From positions 62,001-126,000 of the forward strand of contig JAUICH010000018.1 of NCBI GenBank assembly GCA_030427505.1: a DNA stretch of 64,000 nt, given 5' to 3'. The stretch comes from Verrucomicrobiia bacterium (GTDB taxonomy: Bacteria; Verrucomicrobiota; Verrucomicrobiia; Verrucomicrobiales; DEV007). This document shows positions 8,164 through 16,876 of the stretch, in pieces. The stretch's first letter is position 1. Each line of letters begins with the position of its first letter. The notes beneath the pieces were generated by a model. It searched no databases. It was not told the origin of the DNA and saw nothing but the letters and a program-made list of their open reading frames with translations. The translations under genes were made by a program, and so were the position numbers.

Positions 8164-9249
8164 CTATCGCCGCGCCGCCCACGCCTCCCGCAGGAAGCGC
8201 AGGTAGTTTCCGTGAAAGATGCCTTTCACGTCTGCCTCGCTGTAGCCTTTCTGACTTAGGATTCCGGCCAGCTTTTGCAGATCCGCGATGGTGTCCAGGC
8301 CCAGCGGACTCTGCTCCAGTCCGAAGCCTCCGTCCAGATCGGAGCCAATGCCAACGTGCAGAGCATTCCCGGCAATCTGGCAGATGTGATCGATGTGCTC
8401 CACGATGTGCTCCAATGTCACGCCTTTCTCCTCCCGGACCGTCTTGCCCCGCACCCAGCCCGGCGCCATCATCCACGTATCGAAGACCGCGCCGATCACG
8501 GCGCCACGCTCGACGAGCGCTTCGATCTGATCGTCCTCAAACTGGCGCGGATCCGGCACCAGGGCGCGGCAGTTCGAGTGGCTCGCCCAGACGGGACCGT
8601 CAAAGTTATCCAGGGCATCCCAGAAACAGCGGTCGCACAGGTGAGTCACGTCCAGAATGAACCCCAGCCGGTCCATTTCTTTCACCAAGTCTTCACCTTC
8701 CGGGCTCAGAGGACCTTCCTGATCGTGCCCCAGGGCATAGCGCCCCACGCCGTAGTGCGCCGGACCGATGGCCCGCAGCCCGGCTTCCCAGGCCCGCTCC
8801 AGGTGCCCCGGCGTAAGGATGGAATCCGCGCCCTCCAGGCTGAGCACATACCCGATGGGCGCGCCGTCCGGCACCTCACCACCGGCCTTGCCCAGCAGTT
8901 CCAACTGCGAATTCAGGTCCGCCAGGTTGCGAATCTGCCGCATTTCACCCGCTTCTTCCATGGCCCGGTACCAGGCCAGTTGCGCTTGGGTCTGAGCCCA
9001 GGCCTGTTGGGGAGAGTTCCATCCGCTGGCCACGCCGCCCGGCTTCATGCAGCCGGCGATCAGCGTGGCCACGCACAGGCCCACGCCGCCCCGCCGCATT
9101 TCGGGAAACGCCACGGTGCCCGCGCCGCGTCCTTTCTTATCGGTCATGCCCTGCTCCTCCTCCCGGATGGCTGCCACGGGCTGACGCAGATCGCGGTTGA
9201 AGTCCACCGCGTTCAGGCTGAGATCCAGGTGGCAGTCGAAGAGGAGCAT
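8164..9249 (-). CDS. membrane dipeptidase-family metallopeptidase (M19)
   Basis: A 361-residue zinc hydrolase of the M19 renal dipeptidase family. Visible landmarks are CHLDL near the N-terminus (HxD metal ligands), SLEGADS (bridging Glu), DVTHLCD, WASHSNCRALVPDPR (the family's signature His/Arg region) and HVGIGSDLDGG near the C-terminus. There is no signal peptide, so it is probably cytoplasmic. It lies between the DUF6807 gene and the DUF997/symporter pair in the same direction, with gaps under 100 bp, suggesting uptake and breakdown of a dipeptide-like or D-amino-acid-containing substrate; the link is inferred. Confidence 0.88.
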   Translation of the reverse strand: MLLFDCHLDLSLNAVDFNRDLRQPVAAIREEEQGMTDKKGRGAGTVAFPEMRRGGVGLCVATLIAGCMKPGGVASGWNSPQQAWAQTQAQLAWYRAMEEAGEMRQIRNLADLNSQLELLGKAGGEVPDGAPIGYVLSLEGADSILTPGHLERAWEAGLRAIGPAHYGVGRYALGHDQEGPLSPEGEDLVKEMDRLGFILDVTHLCDRCFWDALDNFDGPVWASHSNCRALVPDPRQFEDDQIEALVERGAVIGAVFDTWMMAPGWVRGKTVREEKGVTLEHIVEHIDHICQIAGNALHVGIGSDLDGGFGLEQSPLGLDTIADLQKLAGILSQKGYSEADVKGIFHGNYLRFLREAWAARR

Positions 9250-9312
9250 ACGGTCTTGTCGTCGTCGGGCTCGAAAACGTCGTGGTCGGTTAACAGAACC
9301 TTCGCCGCTCCG

Positions 9313-10344
9313 CTATTCTTTTCCCCTGACGTATTCGTCATACTTCTCCGCGACCTTCGCCTCCTCCGCGGTGCGATGGTGAAAATACAGCCGGTGCCGC
9401 AGTGTCAGCGTCTCGCCCGCAGGCAGGGTGTAGTCCCCATCTCCTCGCTTCGCGCCATTCTTCTCTTCGAAATACCCGGTGCCGAAGCGATTCGCGGCGA
9501 TCAGCCCATAGGTCCGGGCGTGCCACCACGTAGGGTAGCGCAGGTTTTCCGGGTGATCGAATAGCGCGATCCCCGCCACCTGTCCGCTCGGGTCCGGCCC
9601 GTAGTAGTCCGCCCACTTGGCCCGCGTGCCCCAGCTGGCCTCGTCCTTCGCGCCCTCGCTGGTCACGATGTGGCCTTTCCCCTGGTCTTCAAATCCCTTG
9701 TGGCCTTTCACCTTCATGTCGCCCGCCACGCGCACGGCCATGCCGCCGTCCTTCGCGTCACCAAAGGTCACCGGCCCGTCCACGGCGGTCAGCGCCGTGT
9801 TGTAATCAAGCAGTACTTCCCCATTCTCCAGTGGGGTAAATACCATCTCCCGCCGCTCCCGCAGCATGGGCACGCCATCCACCTCCCAGCGGTTGATCAC
9901 CACCAGCGTGCCCGAAGTCTCGCCCGACTCCGCTTTCTCGATACTCTCCTGCACAATGCGGCGCTTGTGCCCTTCGCGTGGGCTTTGCGGCGCCCAAAAG
10001 TCCCGCCCATTCACCAACCCGTGCGCGAACCACAGGGACCGGTGGTGCTCGTGGTCCGTCGATTCTCCCTCCACCCCTTCCTCCATGGGATAGTGCCGCG
10101 TCACTGGCGCGCCATTCGGCCCAATGACCGGATAGCAGTAGGGAAAATACCACGCCTCATAGAGATACTCGGTGAAAAGCTGGCCATTGATCTCCACCCG
10201 CACCCGGCCGTCCAGTTTCTTCAGCGTCACTTCCGCGCTCGCCACATTCGGAATCGAGAAACCTCCGGCAATCGAAAGGGAGAGGAGTGCCATGGACAAA
10301 CAGCGGGCGGGAGACAGCATGATAGCAAGAGGGTTCCTGTTCAT
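9313..10344 (-). CDS. DUF6807 (PmoA-like) exported protein
   Basis: A 343-residue protein from the ATG at 10344, chosen because it places a signal peptide (MALLSLSIAGGFSIPNVASA) near the N-terminus; an in-frame ATG exists at 10386. The mature part has TRHYPMEEG, STDHEHHRSLWFAHG and LFDHPENLRYPTWWHAR, the conserved His/Trp pattern of the family named 'methane oxygenase PmoA' in databases. The name is misleading: these are predicted beta-sandwich proteins of PVC and Bacteroidetes genomes, often found with sugar-catabolic genes. Function is not known. Confidence 0.85.
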   Translation of the reverse strand: MNRNPLAIMLSPARCLSMALLSLSIAGGFSIPNVASAEVTLKKLDGRVRVEINGQLFTEYLYEAWYFPYCYPVIGPNGAPVTRHYPMEEGVEGESTDHEHHRSLWFAHGLVNGRDFWAPQSPREGHKRRIVQESIEKAESGETSGTLVVINRWEVDGVPMLRERREMVFTPLENGEVLLDYNTALTAVDGPVTFGDAKDGGMAVRVAGDMKVKGHKGFEDQGKGHIVTSEGAKDEASWGTRAKWADYYGPDPSGQVAGIALFDHPENLRYPTWWHARTYGLIAANRFGTGYFEEKNGAKRGDGDYTLPAGETLTLRHRLYFHHRTAEEAKVAEKYDEYVRGKE

Positions 10345-10559
10345 TATCAGTAACTTATAGAGAGGGCTTCCAAGGTGGCGAACCATTTTTCTGGCGCAAT
10401 GCCGCCCCTGCGGCTGGGCTCGTCCTCGCCACCCGCCAGCGACTTTCCTTTAGTCCTCCGCCCAGTGGGCCGCGTTCAATCCCTACCACAGCCCACGGCG
10501 AGACGGCTGGGAATAACCTTGACCCCTTCCGCACTCCATCCGCTAACCTGACCAGCGTG

Positions 10560-11432
10560 ATGAACACCCACCTGTGGCGGAAACTGGAGGCCTTCACGCT
10601 CGACGATCCCGGGGCCGGTCTCACCTTCACCCGGCGCCTCGCCCGGGAAAATGGCTGGACCGCCCCCTACGCCCGGCGCGTCGTGGATGAATACAAACGC
10701 TTCCTCTACCTCTGCGTGGAAGCCGGCCACTCCGTCACCCCCTCGGACGAAGTGGACCAGGCCTGGCACCTGCACCTCTGCTACACCCGCGGCTACTGGG
10801 ACGAACTCTGCGGCAACATCCTCGAAAAGCCCCTCCACCACGGCCCCACCAAAGGCGGCACGGCGGAACAGGCGAAATACCACGACTGGTACGAGCGCAC
10901 CTTGGCAGACTACCGCCAACATTTCGGAGAAGAACCCCCGGCCGATATCTGGCCGCCCGCGGCCGTCCGCTTCTCGCCCCGGCAGCGCTTCCAGCGCGTG
11001 GACCGCGGCCGCTATCTCCTCCTTCCGCGACTCCGGCTTCCTTCCCGGCGCGCCACGATGTTAGGGTTCGCCGCCACGGCCTGCGCCTGCCTCTTGGCTT
11101 TCCTTATCAGTTGCGCGGCTCACGCGGCTCAGCATGACAAGAACCCCGATGATGAAATCACCTCCTTGTCCGAGCTTTTCGTCTACGGCCTCCCCATCAT
11201 CATTCCCTCCGTCGCGCTGCTGTTTATCATTTCCATCTTCAGTAAAAAGGATCGCAGACGCCTCCGAGGCCGTGGCCGCGGCCGGGCTGGAGATTCCTAC
11301 CTGCCCTTTGGCGGCTCCGGTTGCGGTCCCGACAGCGACGGTGGTGGCGATTGCGGAGGCGACGGAGGAGGAAGCGGCTGTGGCGGTGGTTGCGGCGGAG
11401 GAGGTTGTGGAGGCGGCGGCTGCGGGAGCTGA
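10560..11432 (+). CDS. TIGR04222-like protein with Gly/Cys-rich tail
   Basis: About 290 residues. The first 140 form the conserved N-terminal domain, with ENGWTAPYARRVVDEYKRFL, DEVDQAWHLHLCYTRGYWDE and HHGPTKGG; plant and bacterial glycine-rich-domain proteins share this segment. Two transmembrane helices follow (about 165-185 and 205-225). The last 45 residues are almost only Gly, Cys, Ser and Asp. A GTG at 10557 directly precedes the ATG. Known members are of unknown function. A Cys/Gly tail after a membrane anchor could bind metal or be processed, but this is speculation. Confidence 0.8.
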   Translation: MNTHLWRKLEAFTLDDPGAGLTFTRRLARENGWTAPYARRVVDEYKRFLYLCVEAGHSVTPSDEVDQAWHLHLCYTRGYWDELCGNILEKPLHHGPTKGGTAEQAKYHDWYERTLADYRQHFGEEPPADIWPPAAVRFSPRQRFQRVDRGRYLLLPRLRLPSRRATMLGFAATACACLLAFLISCAAHAAQHDKNPDDEITSLSELFVYGLPIIIPSVALLFIISIFSKKDRRRLRGRGRGRAGDSYLPFGGSGCGPDSDGGGDCGGDGGGSGCGGGCGGGGCGGGGCGS

Positions 11433-11536
11433 CGGCAGCCCTCCACTACGGCGCGTGTCGGTACTACCGCCTACCCCGGATTTCCCCCATTCCCCGCTGG
11501 CCCCGGCGTAACCAAAGCGCTAGCATTATCACCGAC

Positions 11537-11872
11537 ATGCGCTCTAAGACCACCAGCATCAAGCAACCCTGGGCTCTCGCCGAGGCCGGCAAGCGCCGGG
11601 CCGAGCAGCTCGGTTACCCCTCTTTCAACGCCTACATTTCCGGCCTCATCCGCTACGACCTCCTCGTCCGGGGCGAACACACCATCACCCGCCCCATCGC
11701 CCAGATGGACCTCGATGCCCAGGACAAGGTGGACTCCGAACTCCTCGAAATCGAAAAGTCCGGCAAAGGCCGCCGCGGCGTCCTCCTAGAAGCCCTCATC
11801 GACCGCGCCATGACGCGGGGAGCGAAGACGAAGGAGGAAGTGAGAAAGCAGCTACCGAAGGAACTGGGCTGA
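11537..11872 (+). CDS. small conserved protein, unknown function
   Basis: A 111-residue hydrophilic protein starting at the ATG at 11537; the open frame extends upstream but only as an Arg-rich shadow of the Gly/Cys-coding region. Sequence features are AGKRRAEQLGYPSFNAYISGLIRYDLLVRG, which resembles a ribbon-helix-helix fold (helix-turn-helix with a short N-terminal strand), and a charged helical C-terminus. It may be a small DNA-binding protein. It has no operon partner; the next unit is the palindrome-flanked ATPase relic. Confidence 0.6.
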   Translation: MRSKTTSIKQPWALAEAGKRRAEQLGYPSFNAYISGLIRYDLLVRGEHTITRPIAQMDLDAQDKVDSELLEIEKSGKGRRGVLLEALIDRAMTRGAKTKEEVRKQLPKELG

Positions 11873-11953
11873 CCCTTCTACCTGGCTACAAGGAGCGAAG
11901 TAAGCGCTCTTTTCGCCTCCAGACCTTGCGGCTATTGCACGCCTCTCCTCATT

Positions 11954-12000
11954 TATAAGTGGCCAAATCTGGCATTTTTGGCCACTTTTGGCCACTTATA
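11954..12000. repeat. palindromic repeat upstream of ATPase gene (left flank)
   Basis: A 47-bp imperfect palindrome beginning TATAAGTGGCCAAA and ending TTTTGGCCACTTATA, with an extra internal TTTTGGCCACTT half. A near-identical 48-bp palindrome lies at the other end of the ATPase gene (13649-13696). The ATPase ATG is 5 bp after this repeat, so it must cover the promoter or 5' leader. It may be a regulatory operator, the end of a mobile cassette, or both. Confidence 0.85.
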
Positions 12001-12004
12001 CCTT

Positions 12005-13653
12005 ATGTCCGTTATCGGCCGCAGGCAGGAAATCAAGACGCTGAATCGCTTACTCCAAAGCAAGGAAGCTGAATTTCTAGCCATCTATGGCAGGCGGCGG
12101 GTGGGAAAAACGTTTCTGATCCGCCAGCATTTTGCCAAGCACTTGGCCTTTGAGCTAACCGGCCAGAAGGACGGCTCCTTACCCGAGCAACTCAATAACT
12201 TTCAGCGCGAACTCCAGAGGCATAGCCCCGGCCGGAAACAGATAGAGACACCCCGGTCCTGGCAGGAGGCCTTTCAGCTACTCGCGGATTACCTCCAGCG
12301 CCTCCGGAGCCAGAAGAAGCAGGTCATCTTTCTGGACGAGCTTCCCTGGCTGGCCAGCCCTCGCTCCCGCTTTCTGCCAGCGCTCGATCACTTCCAGTGT
12401 GGTGTTTTGCGAAATAGGTGGACGAAATTCGCGAGGATTCTTTTTCAAATTCAAGGCGCGAGGAGGGAGTTGAGCTAGCTCAACGACTGATCGAGCAACG
12501 CGGAAATTGGAAAAGAAGACCGCGATCACAAAAAATATCCGAGCGAAGCGAGCAAATTTCCGGCCTTAATACTTAATTGATTTCGTCTAGATATTTCGCA
12601 AACGCCACACTGGAATAGCTTCCTCTCCCGGAATCCGCGCTTCATTCTCGTCATCTGCGGCTCCGCGGCGTCTTGGATGATTGCCAAGGTCATCGACCAC
12701 AAGGGCGGTCTGCACAACCGGGTCACCGCCCGGATCAGACTGGAACCCTTCACCCTTGCGGAAAGCTCGCGGTTTCTGCGTTCCCGGAATATTAAGCTGA
12801 CCGGGTATGACCAACTCACCCTCGCCATGGTCATGGGTGGCGTGCCGCACTATCTGAAAGAGGCAACCCCTGGCAAGTCCGCGGCGCAGATCATCGATGC
12901 CGCGTGTTTTCGGCAGAACGGCCTGCTGCGCGATGAGTTTGAGAGACTCTACGCGTCACTCTTCGATCATGCGGACCGCCATGTGGACCTCGTCCGGCTT
13001 CTGGCGAAACACCCCAGGGGCCTGACCCGCACCACCCTCACCAAAGCCTACACCACCGGCGGCCGTCTCACTCAAACCCTGACAGAACTCGAAGAAGCGG
13101 GGTTCCTCAGCACCCAACTTCCATTTGAGAAGAAGAGCAAAGACACGCTCTACCGGCTGGCGGACGAGTATTCCCTGTTCTATCTGAAGTGGATCGAAAA
13201 CCGGCGAGACTCCGGGCCCAGACGCTTCCTAAAGCTCGCCAGTTCTCCCGCCTGGCATGCGTGGAGTGGCTACTGGAATCCCTGGTCCACAAACACCTCC
13301 CCCAGCTCAAACAAGCGCTCGGCATCGCCCAAGTAGAGACCACTCATTGCAGCTGGGTTCACCGCCCGGACAAGACTTGGCCCAAGGGCACTCAGATCGA
13401 TCTTCTCCTCGACCGCGCCGATCACTCCATCAACGTAGTCGAGATCAAGTTCTCTCAGGGCCCGTTCACCATCACCAAGAAATACGCCGAAGAACTTCGT
13501 CAGAAACTGGCCACCTTCCGCGGCGTCACGGCCACCCGAAAGAACGTGTTCCTGACCTTTCTCACCACCCAAGGCATCACCCAAAACGCTTACGCAAAGG
13601 AACTGATACAGGAATCGATTCTGGCCGAAACGCTTTTCGAAGAAACCTTATAA
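12005..13653 (+). pseudogene. AAA ATPase of the DUF234 type, interrupted and frameshifted
   Basis: The gene encodes an archaeal-type ATPase: Walker A is IYGRRRVGKT in the first 40 codons, Walker B is VIFLDELPWL, sensor-like CGSAASWMI follows, then a winged-helix segment, and the DUF234 nuclease-like tail with IDLLLDRADHSINVVEIKFS. It is broken twice. A 216-bp inverted-repeat element (12395-12610) splits it exactly between codons, so that HF resumes as WNSFLSRNP. Near 13271-13273 a one-base deletion shifts the last third into another frame. Such ATPases are common in variable numbers and their job is unclear. The two lesions imply no full-length product. Confidence 0.85.
12395..12610. mobile_element. 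216-bp MITE-like insertion in the ATPase gene
   Basis: The insert begins CAGTGTGGTGTTTTGCGAAAT and ends with the reverse-complement-like ATTTCGCAAACGCCACAC, giving terminal inverted repeats of about 20 bp with one substitution and one base of length difference. Inside are a short palindrome (TTGAGCTAGCTCAA) and AT-rich sequence; there is no gene. The host reading frame resumes without loss. No target duplication could be identified with confidence. It has the structure of a non-autonomous miniature element moved by a transposase elsewhere. Confidence 0.75.
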
Positions 13654-13696
13654 GTGGCCAAAAGTGCCCCAAATCACCCACTTTTGGCCACTTATA
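13649..13696. repeat. palindromic repeat downstream of ATPase gene (right flank)
   Basis: A 48-bp palindrome with the same ends as the left flank (TATAAGTGGCCAAAA and TTTTGGCCACTTATA), differing only in the centre. It overlaps the last codons of the ATPase gene, whose TAA is part of the repeat. As an RNA hairpin it could also end transcription, but it lacks a U tract on the plus strand. Confidence 0.85.
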
Positions 13697-13884
13697 ATTC
13701 CTACTTTATTTGCTAACCATCTTTCTCCGTCGCGCACCCTTGTAGCCCAGCACTTCTCCCCGTCTCCCCATCTCCCCATCTCCTTGTTTGACTTCACTTC
13801 GTTCCGTCCATCTACGCTGCGCTCCGATTCCTTGTCTGGCGCAAACCTCCCGCCACCCAACCGCCGCTCCCTCAACCCCGCTCC

Positions 13885-16740
13885 TCACTCCACGTGCATC
13901 ACCCCGCGCATCACCGTCCAGTGGCCGGGGAAGGTGCAAATGTAAGGATACTCCCCCGGCTCCTCCGGAGCGAAGAACTGCAAGGTATGCGTCCGCGCGA
14001 TCCCCAGGCAAAGCTGCGGGGTGAAGTGCAGCACACCGGGATGATCCGGCACGTAGTTTTTCTCCAGCCCCTTCGGGTCCGCCGCCATGGCGATGGAGAG
14101 GTTGCCGATCTCTTCCACGCTCCCGGACGTGGTGATAACCAGGTTATGATACATGTTATCCGGATTAAAGAAGCGCAACTCCACCGCGCTGCCCGCTTTT
14201 ACGGTGAACTCGTTCGGCTCGAACTTCAGGTCTGGCGTGGCGGAAATGCTTACCTTCGTCAGCCCTTTGCCCACGTATTCCGGCGGCCAGAGATCGCGCG
14301 GGATGCGTTTCATGGACTCCAGCGCGGCAAAGCTGAGCCCCAGGTCCGTCGCCGCCGTTTCATCCACCGTGTGGCCCAGCAGCGCCACCGCGTCCGCGTC
14401 TTCCTTCGGGAAACAGGACGCCGCGTCGATCGCGGCTAGGCGCACCGCGCGGGCCTGCCCGTTGGCCATCCATTCCGGGATGCGCGCATACAGCGCGTCC
14501 GGCGCGCGGCTCCGGCCCAGCAGCGTCACCGCCTTCAGCCAGGACGCGATCTGCCCCGGCGACTTCGCGGCCGCGACGGGCGCTTCGTATTTCCCGGCGC
14601 GGATCAATCCCGCCGCCGCGTAGGACCTCACGGCAGGGTCCGTGGCCTCGTTCAACAAGGCGTCCAGCCGCCCTTCCCTCGCCGCCAGTTCCTCCGGCTC
14701 GTCCCAGGTCAGCAGCAGGCGGCTTAGCACCTGCGTCCGGCTGGAGCCAGAGGCTTCGTCATCCGCTTGCGCCGTGACCAGCGCGTCCAGCAGCCAGTCC
14801 GCCGGTTCCTTCCCGGCCCCGCCCGCCAGCAGGTCCAGCGCGGCGCGATGCTCCGCTACCGGCACGCTCAGCCGGGTCAGCCGTTCCTTCGCCACTGGCG
14901 CGGTGAGGTCTTTCGTCAGGAGTTGCTCATCTTTCAAGTAAGGCAGGAGAAAGAGGTCCACTGGCTCCGGCACCTTATCTGTCCGCTTCACCAGGTAAGT
15001 AAAAGTCTGCTGCGCCGCGTAGCGGAAGCGGTGATCCATCTCCTGCTCCAGCACGCGGGCCGCGGTCTTCAGGCCGGTCTCCGGCTTCCCGTGAAAGCCG
15101 CACGCGATCAGCCCCTCCAGCCGCACCCGCTGGCTTTCGTCCGTCACGGCAGACTCTAACAAAGCCACCACCTCGTCCTCATCCGGCATCGCCGCCTGCC
15201 AATAGCGCAGCACCCGCACCGCCGCCGTGCGGGCGTGGTGATCGTCCGCCGCCAGGAGTTTCCGCAGCAGGTCCAGGTCGTAGTCGTTAAAGCTCTGGTG
15301 CATCCACAGCGCTTCCGTCAGGTGGTGCAGGTAGTCCGGGTCCTTCGGGTCCTGCGCGGCGGTCCATTCCTTCAACGAGGGCAAGACCTCCTCCGCCGGG
15401 CGTTCCTGGAGTTCGCGCCGCGCGTGGTAGCGGGTGCGGTAGTTCGGGTTCTTCAGCAGGTCTAACAAAACCCCCACCGGCTGGCCCGCGATCTCCGGCT
15501 GCCAGACCAGCGGCCGGTCCTTGCAGGTGATCCGCCAGACGCGCCCGTGGGTCTGGATGCGGCGCGGGTCGCGGAAGTTATACGTCGTGTGGCCCACGAT
15601 GGGGTTGTAGTAGTCCAGCACGTAGAGCGCGCCGTCCGGGCCCAGTTGCATGGCCACGGGGCGGAAGGTGATGTCCGAGGTCGTCATCAGTTCCTCCTCC
15701 CCTTTCGGTTGGGAACTTTCCACGCCGCAGCCTTCCTCATTCAGCTGATACCACCGCACACCGTGCCAGCCTTTCATCTGGTTCGTCACATACCAGCCGC
15801 GCACGTCTTCCGGAAAATGCTCGCTCAGAAGCAACTCATTCCCGCAGGACGGGCGGCGGCCCGCCGGAGTGAAGCTCTGCTGATCCCGGCTGTCGCGCGC
15901 CTTGTCATATTTCCCCTCCCGCGGGTAGTCGCCCGGCGCGGTGTAGGCCGGCAGGTAGTAGTTCAGCGCCGGCGAGGCATCCGCCAGCAGCGGCTGCCCC
16001 CAGTGATCGAAGATGATGCCCCAGACGTTCGACCAGCCGTATTCCGCGAACACCTCCAGCCGCTGATCGCGCGGGTCCAGGCGGAACACCGCCGCCTCAA
16101 ACGCGCGCACCGGGCCATACGGCGTCTCCACCTGCGTATTCAAAAACAGGCCCTGTCCAAAGTAGAGCCGCCCGCCCGGCCCCCACTGAAAGGCAGAGAT
16201 GACGTGGTGATTGTCCTCCGTGCCGAAGCCGTGCATCTCGATCCGCTCCTCGTCCGCCACGCCGTCGCCGTCCGTGTCACGCAGCCGCATCAGGTTTGGC
16301 TCGCTCACCGTGTAAACCGTCCGCCCGCCATCCGTCAGCGCGATGCCCATGGGCAGATACAGCTTATCATAAAAAGTAGTGCTCTTGTCCGCCTTCCCAT
16401 CCCGGTCCGTGTCTTCCAGGATAATCACCGAATCATGCGGCTCCACGTCCGGCAACGCATGCGGATGCGTCGGCACATTCGTCACCCACAACCGCCCCCG
16501 CGCATCAAACGTCATCGCCGCCGGACTGTGCAACGGAAAGTCCACCTCCGACGCATAAAGACTCACCTCATACCCCTCCGCCATCACAAACGCCTCCCGC
16601 GCCTCCTCAGGAGAAAGCATCTCCGGCTGCGCCCCCCCAATCAGGTCCGTCGCGTGGCTTATTTCAGTGAACAAACACGACAATCCAATAGCAGCCATCA
16701 CCGCCACCAGCACCCGAACACTCAAAAAGTTTCTCCTCAT
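13885..16740 (-). CDS. PVC-type beta-propeller/HEAT protein with azurin-like copper domain
   Basis: A 951-residue exported protein. The start at 16740 places a signal peptide (VLVAVMAAIGLSCLF) at the N-terminus; an ATG at 16800 would bury it. Residues about 60-420 match the 'putative membrane-bound dehydrogenase' propeller of Planctomycetes and Verrucomicrobia (FDARGRLWVTNVP, DTDRDGKAD, DTDGDGVADEE). The middle is a helical HEAT-like region. The last 110 residues form a cupredoxin of the azurin type, with MYHNLVIT, then YICTFPGHW and MRGVMHVE supplying His, Cys, His and Met copper ligands. There is no CxxCH heme site, unlike many relatives, so copper is the likely redox cofactor. Confidence 0.88.
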   Translation of the reverse strand: MRRNFLSVRVLVAVMAAIGLSCLFTEISHATDLIGGAQPEMLSPEEAREAFVMAEGYEVSLYASEVDFPLHSPAAMTFDARGRLWVTNVPTHPHALPDVEPHDSVIILEDTDRDGKADKSTTFYDKLYLPMGIALTDGGRTVYTVSEPNLMRLRDTDGDGVADEERIEMHGFGTEDNHHVISAFQWGPGGRLYFGQGLFLNTQVETPYGPVRAFEAAVFRLDPRDQRLEVFAEYGWSNVWGIIFDHWGQPLLADASPALNYYLPAYTAPGDYPREGKYDKARDSRDQQSFTPAGRRPSCGNELLLSEHFPEDVRGWYVTNQMKGWHGVRWYQLNEEGCGVESSQPKGEEELMTTSDITFRPVAMQLGPDGALYVLDYYNPIVGHTTYNFRDPRRIQTHGRVWRITCKDRPLVWQPEIAGQPVGVLLDLLKNPNYRTRYHARRELQERPAEEVLPSLKEWTAAQDPKDPDYLHHLTEALWMHQSFNDYDLDLLRKLLAADDHHARTAAVRVLRYWQAAMPDEDEVVALLESAVTDESQRVRLEGLIACGFHGKPETGLKTAARVLEQEMDHRFRYAAQQTFTYLVKRTDKVPEPVDLFLLPYLKDEQLLTKDLTAPVAKERLTRLSVPVAEHRAALDLLAGGAGKEPADWLLDALVTAQADDEASGSSRTQVLSRLLLTWDEPEELAAREGRLDALLNEATDPAVRSYAAAGLIRAGKYEAPVAAAKSPGQIASWLKAVTLLGRSRAPDALYARIPEWMANGQARAVRLAAIDAASCFPKEDADAVALLGHTVDETAATDLGLSFAALESMKRIPRDLWPPEYVGKGLTKVSISATPDLKFEPNEFTVKAGSAVELRFFNPDNMYHNLVITTSGSVEEIGNLSIAMAADPKGLEKNYVPDHPGVLHFTPQLCLGIARTHTLQFFAPEEPGEYPYICTFPGHWTVMRGVMHVE

Positions 16741-16876
16741 AACAAAGTCTCCAAATCGCTCAACTTCCAAAAAATCACTCTCCCCATTCATTTGCCCCAA
16801 CCAATCCTAGCCCGGCGCCAATTTCCTTGTCTCCCCTTCTCCCCCTCTCCTTGTCTGTCGCAACGCGCCCGCCAGC

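Noticed and set aside
10345-10559. Intergenic gap between the DUF6807 gene and the Gly/Cys-rich protein gene
   Set aside because: Divergent promoters are expected, but no clear -35/-10 pair, operator or small gene was seen.
11321-11536. Arg-rich upstream extension of the small gene at 11537
   Set aside because: It is the shifted reading of the Gly/Cys-coding tail of the gene before; the real start is the ATG at 11537.
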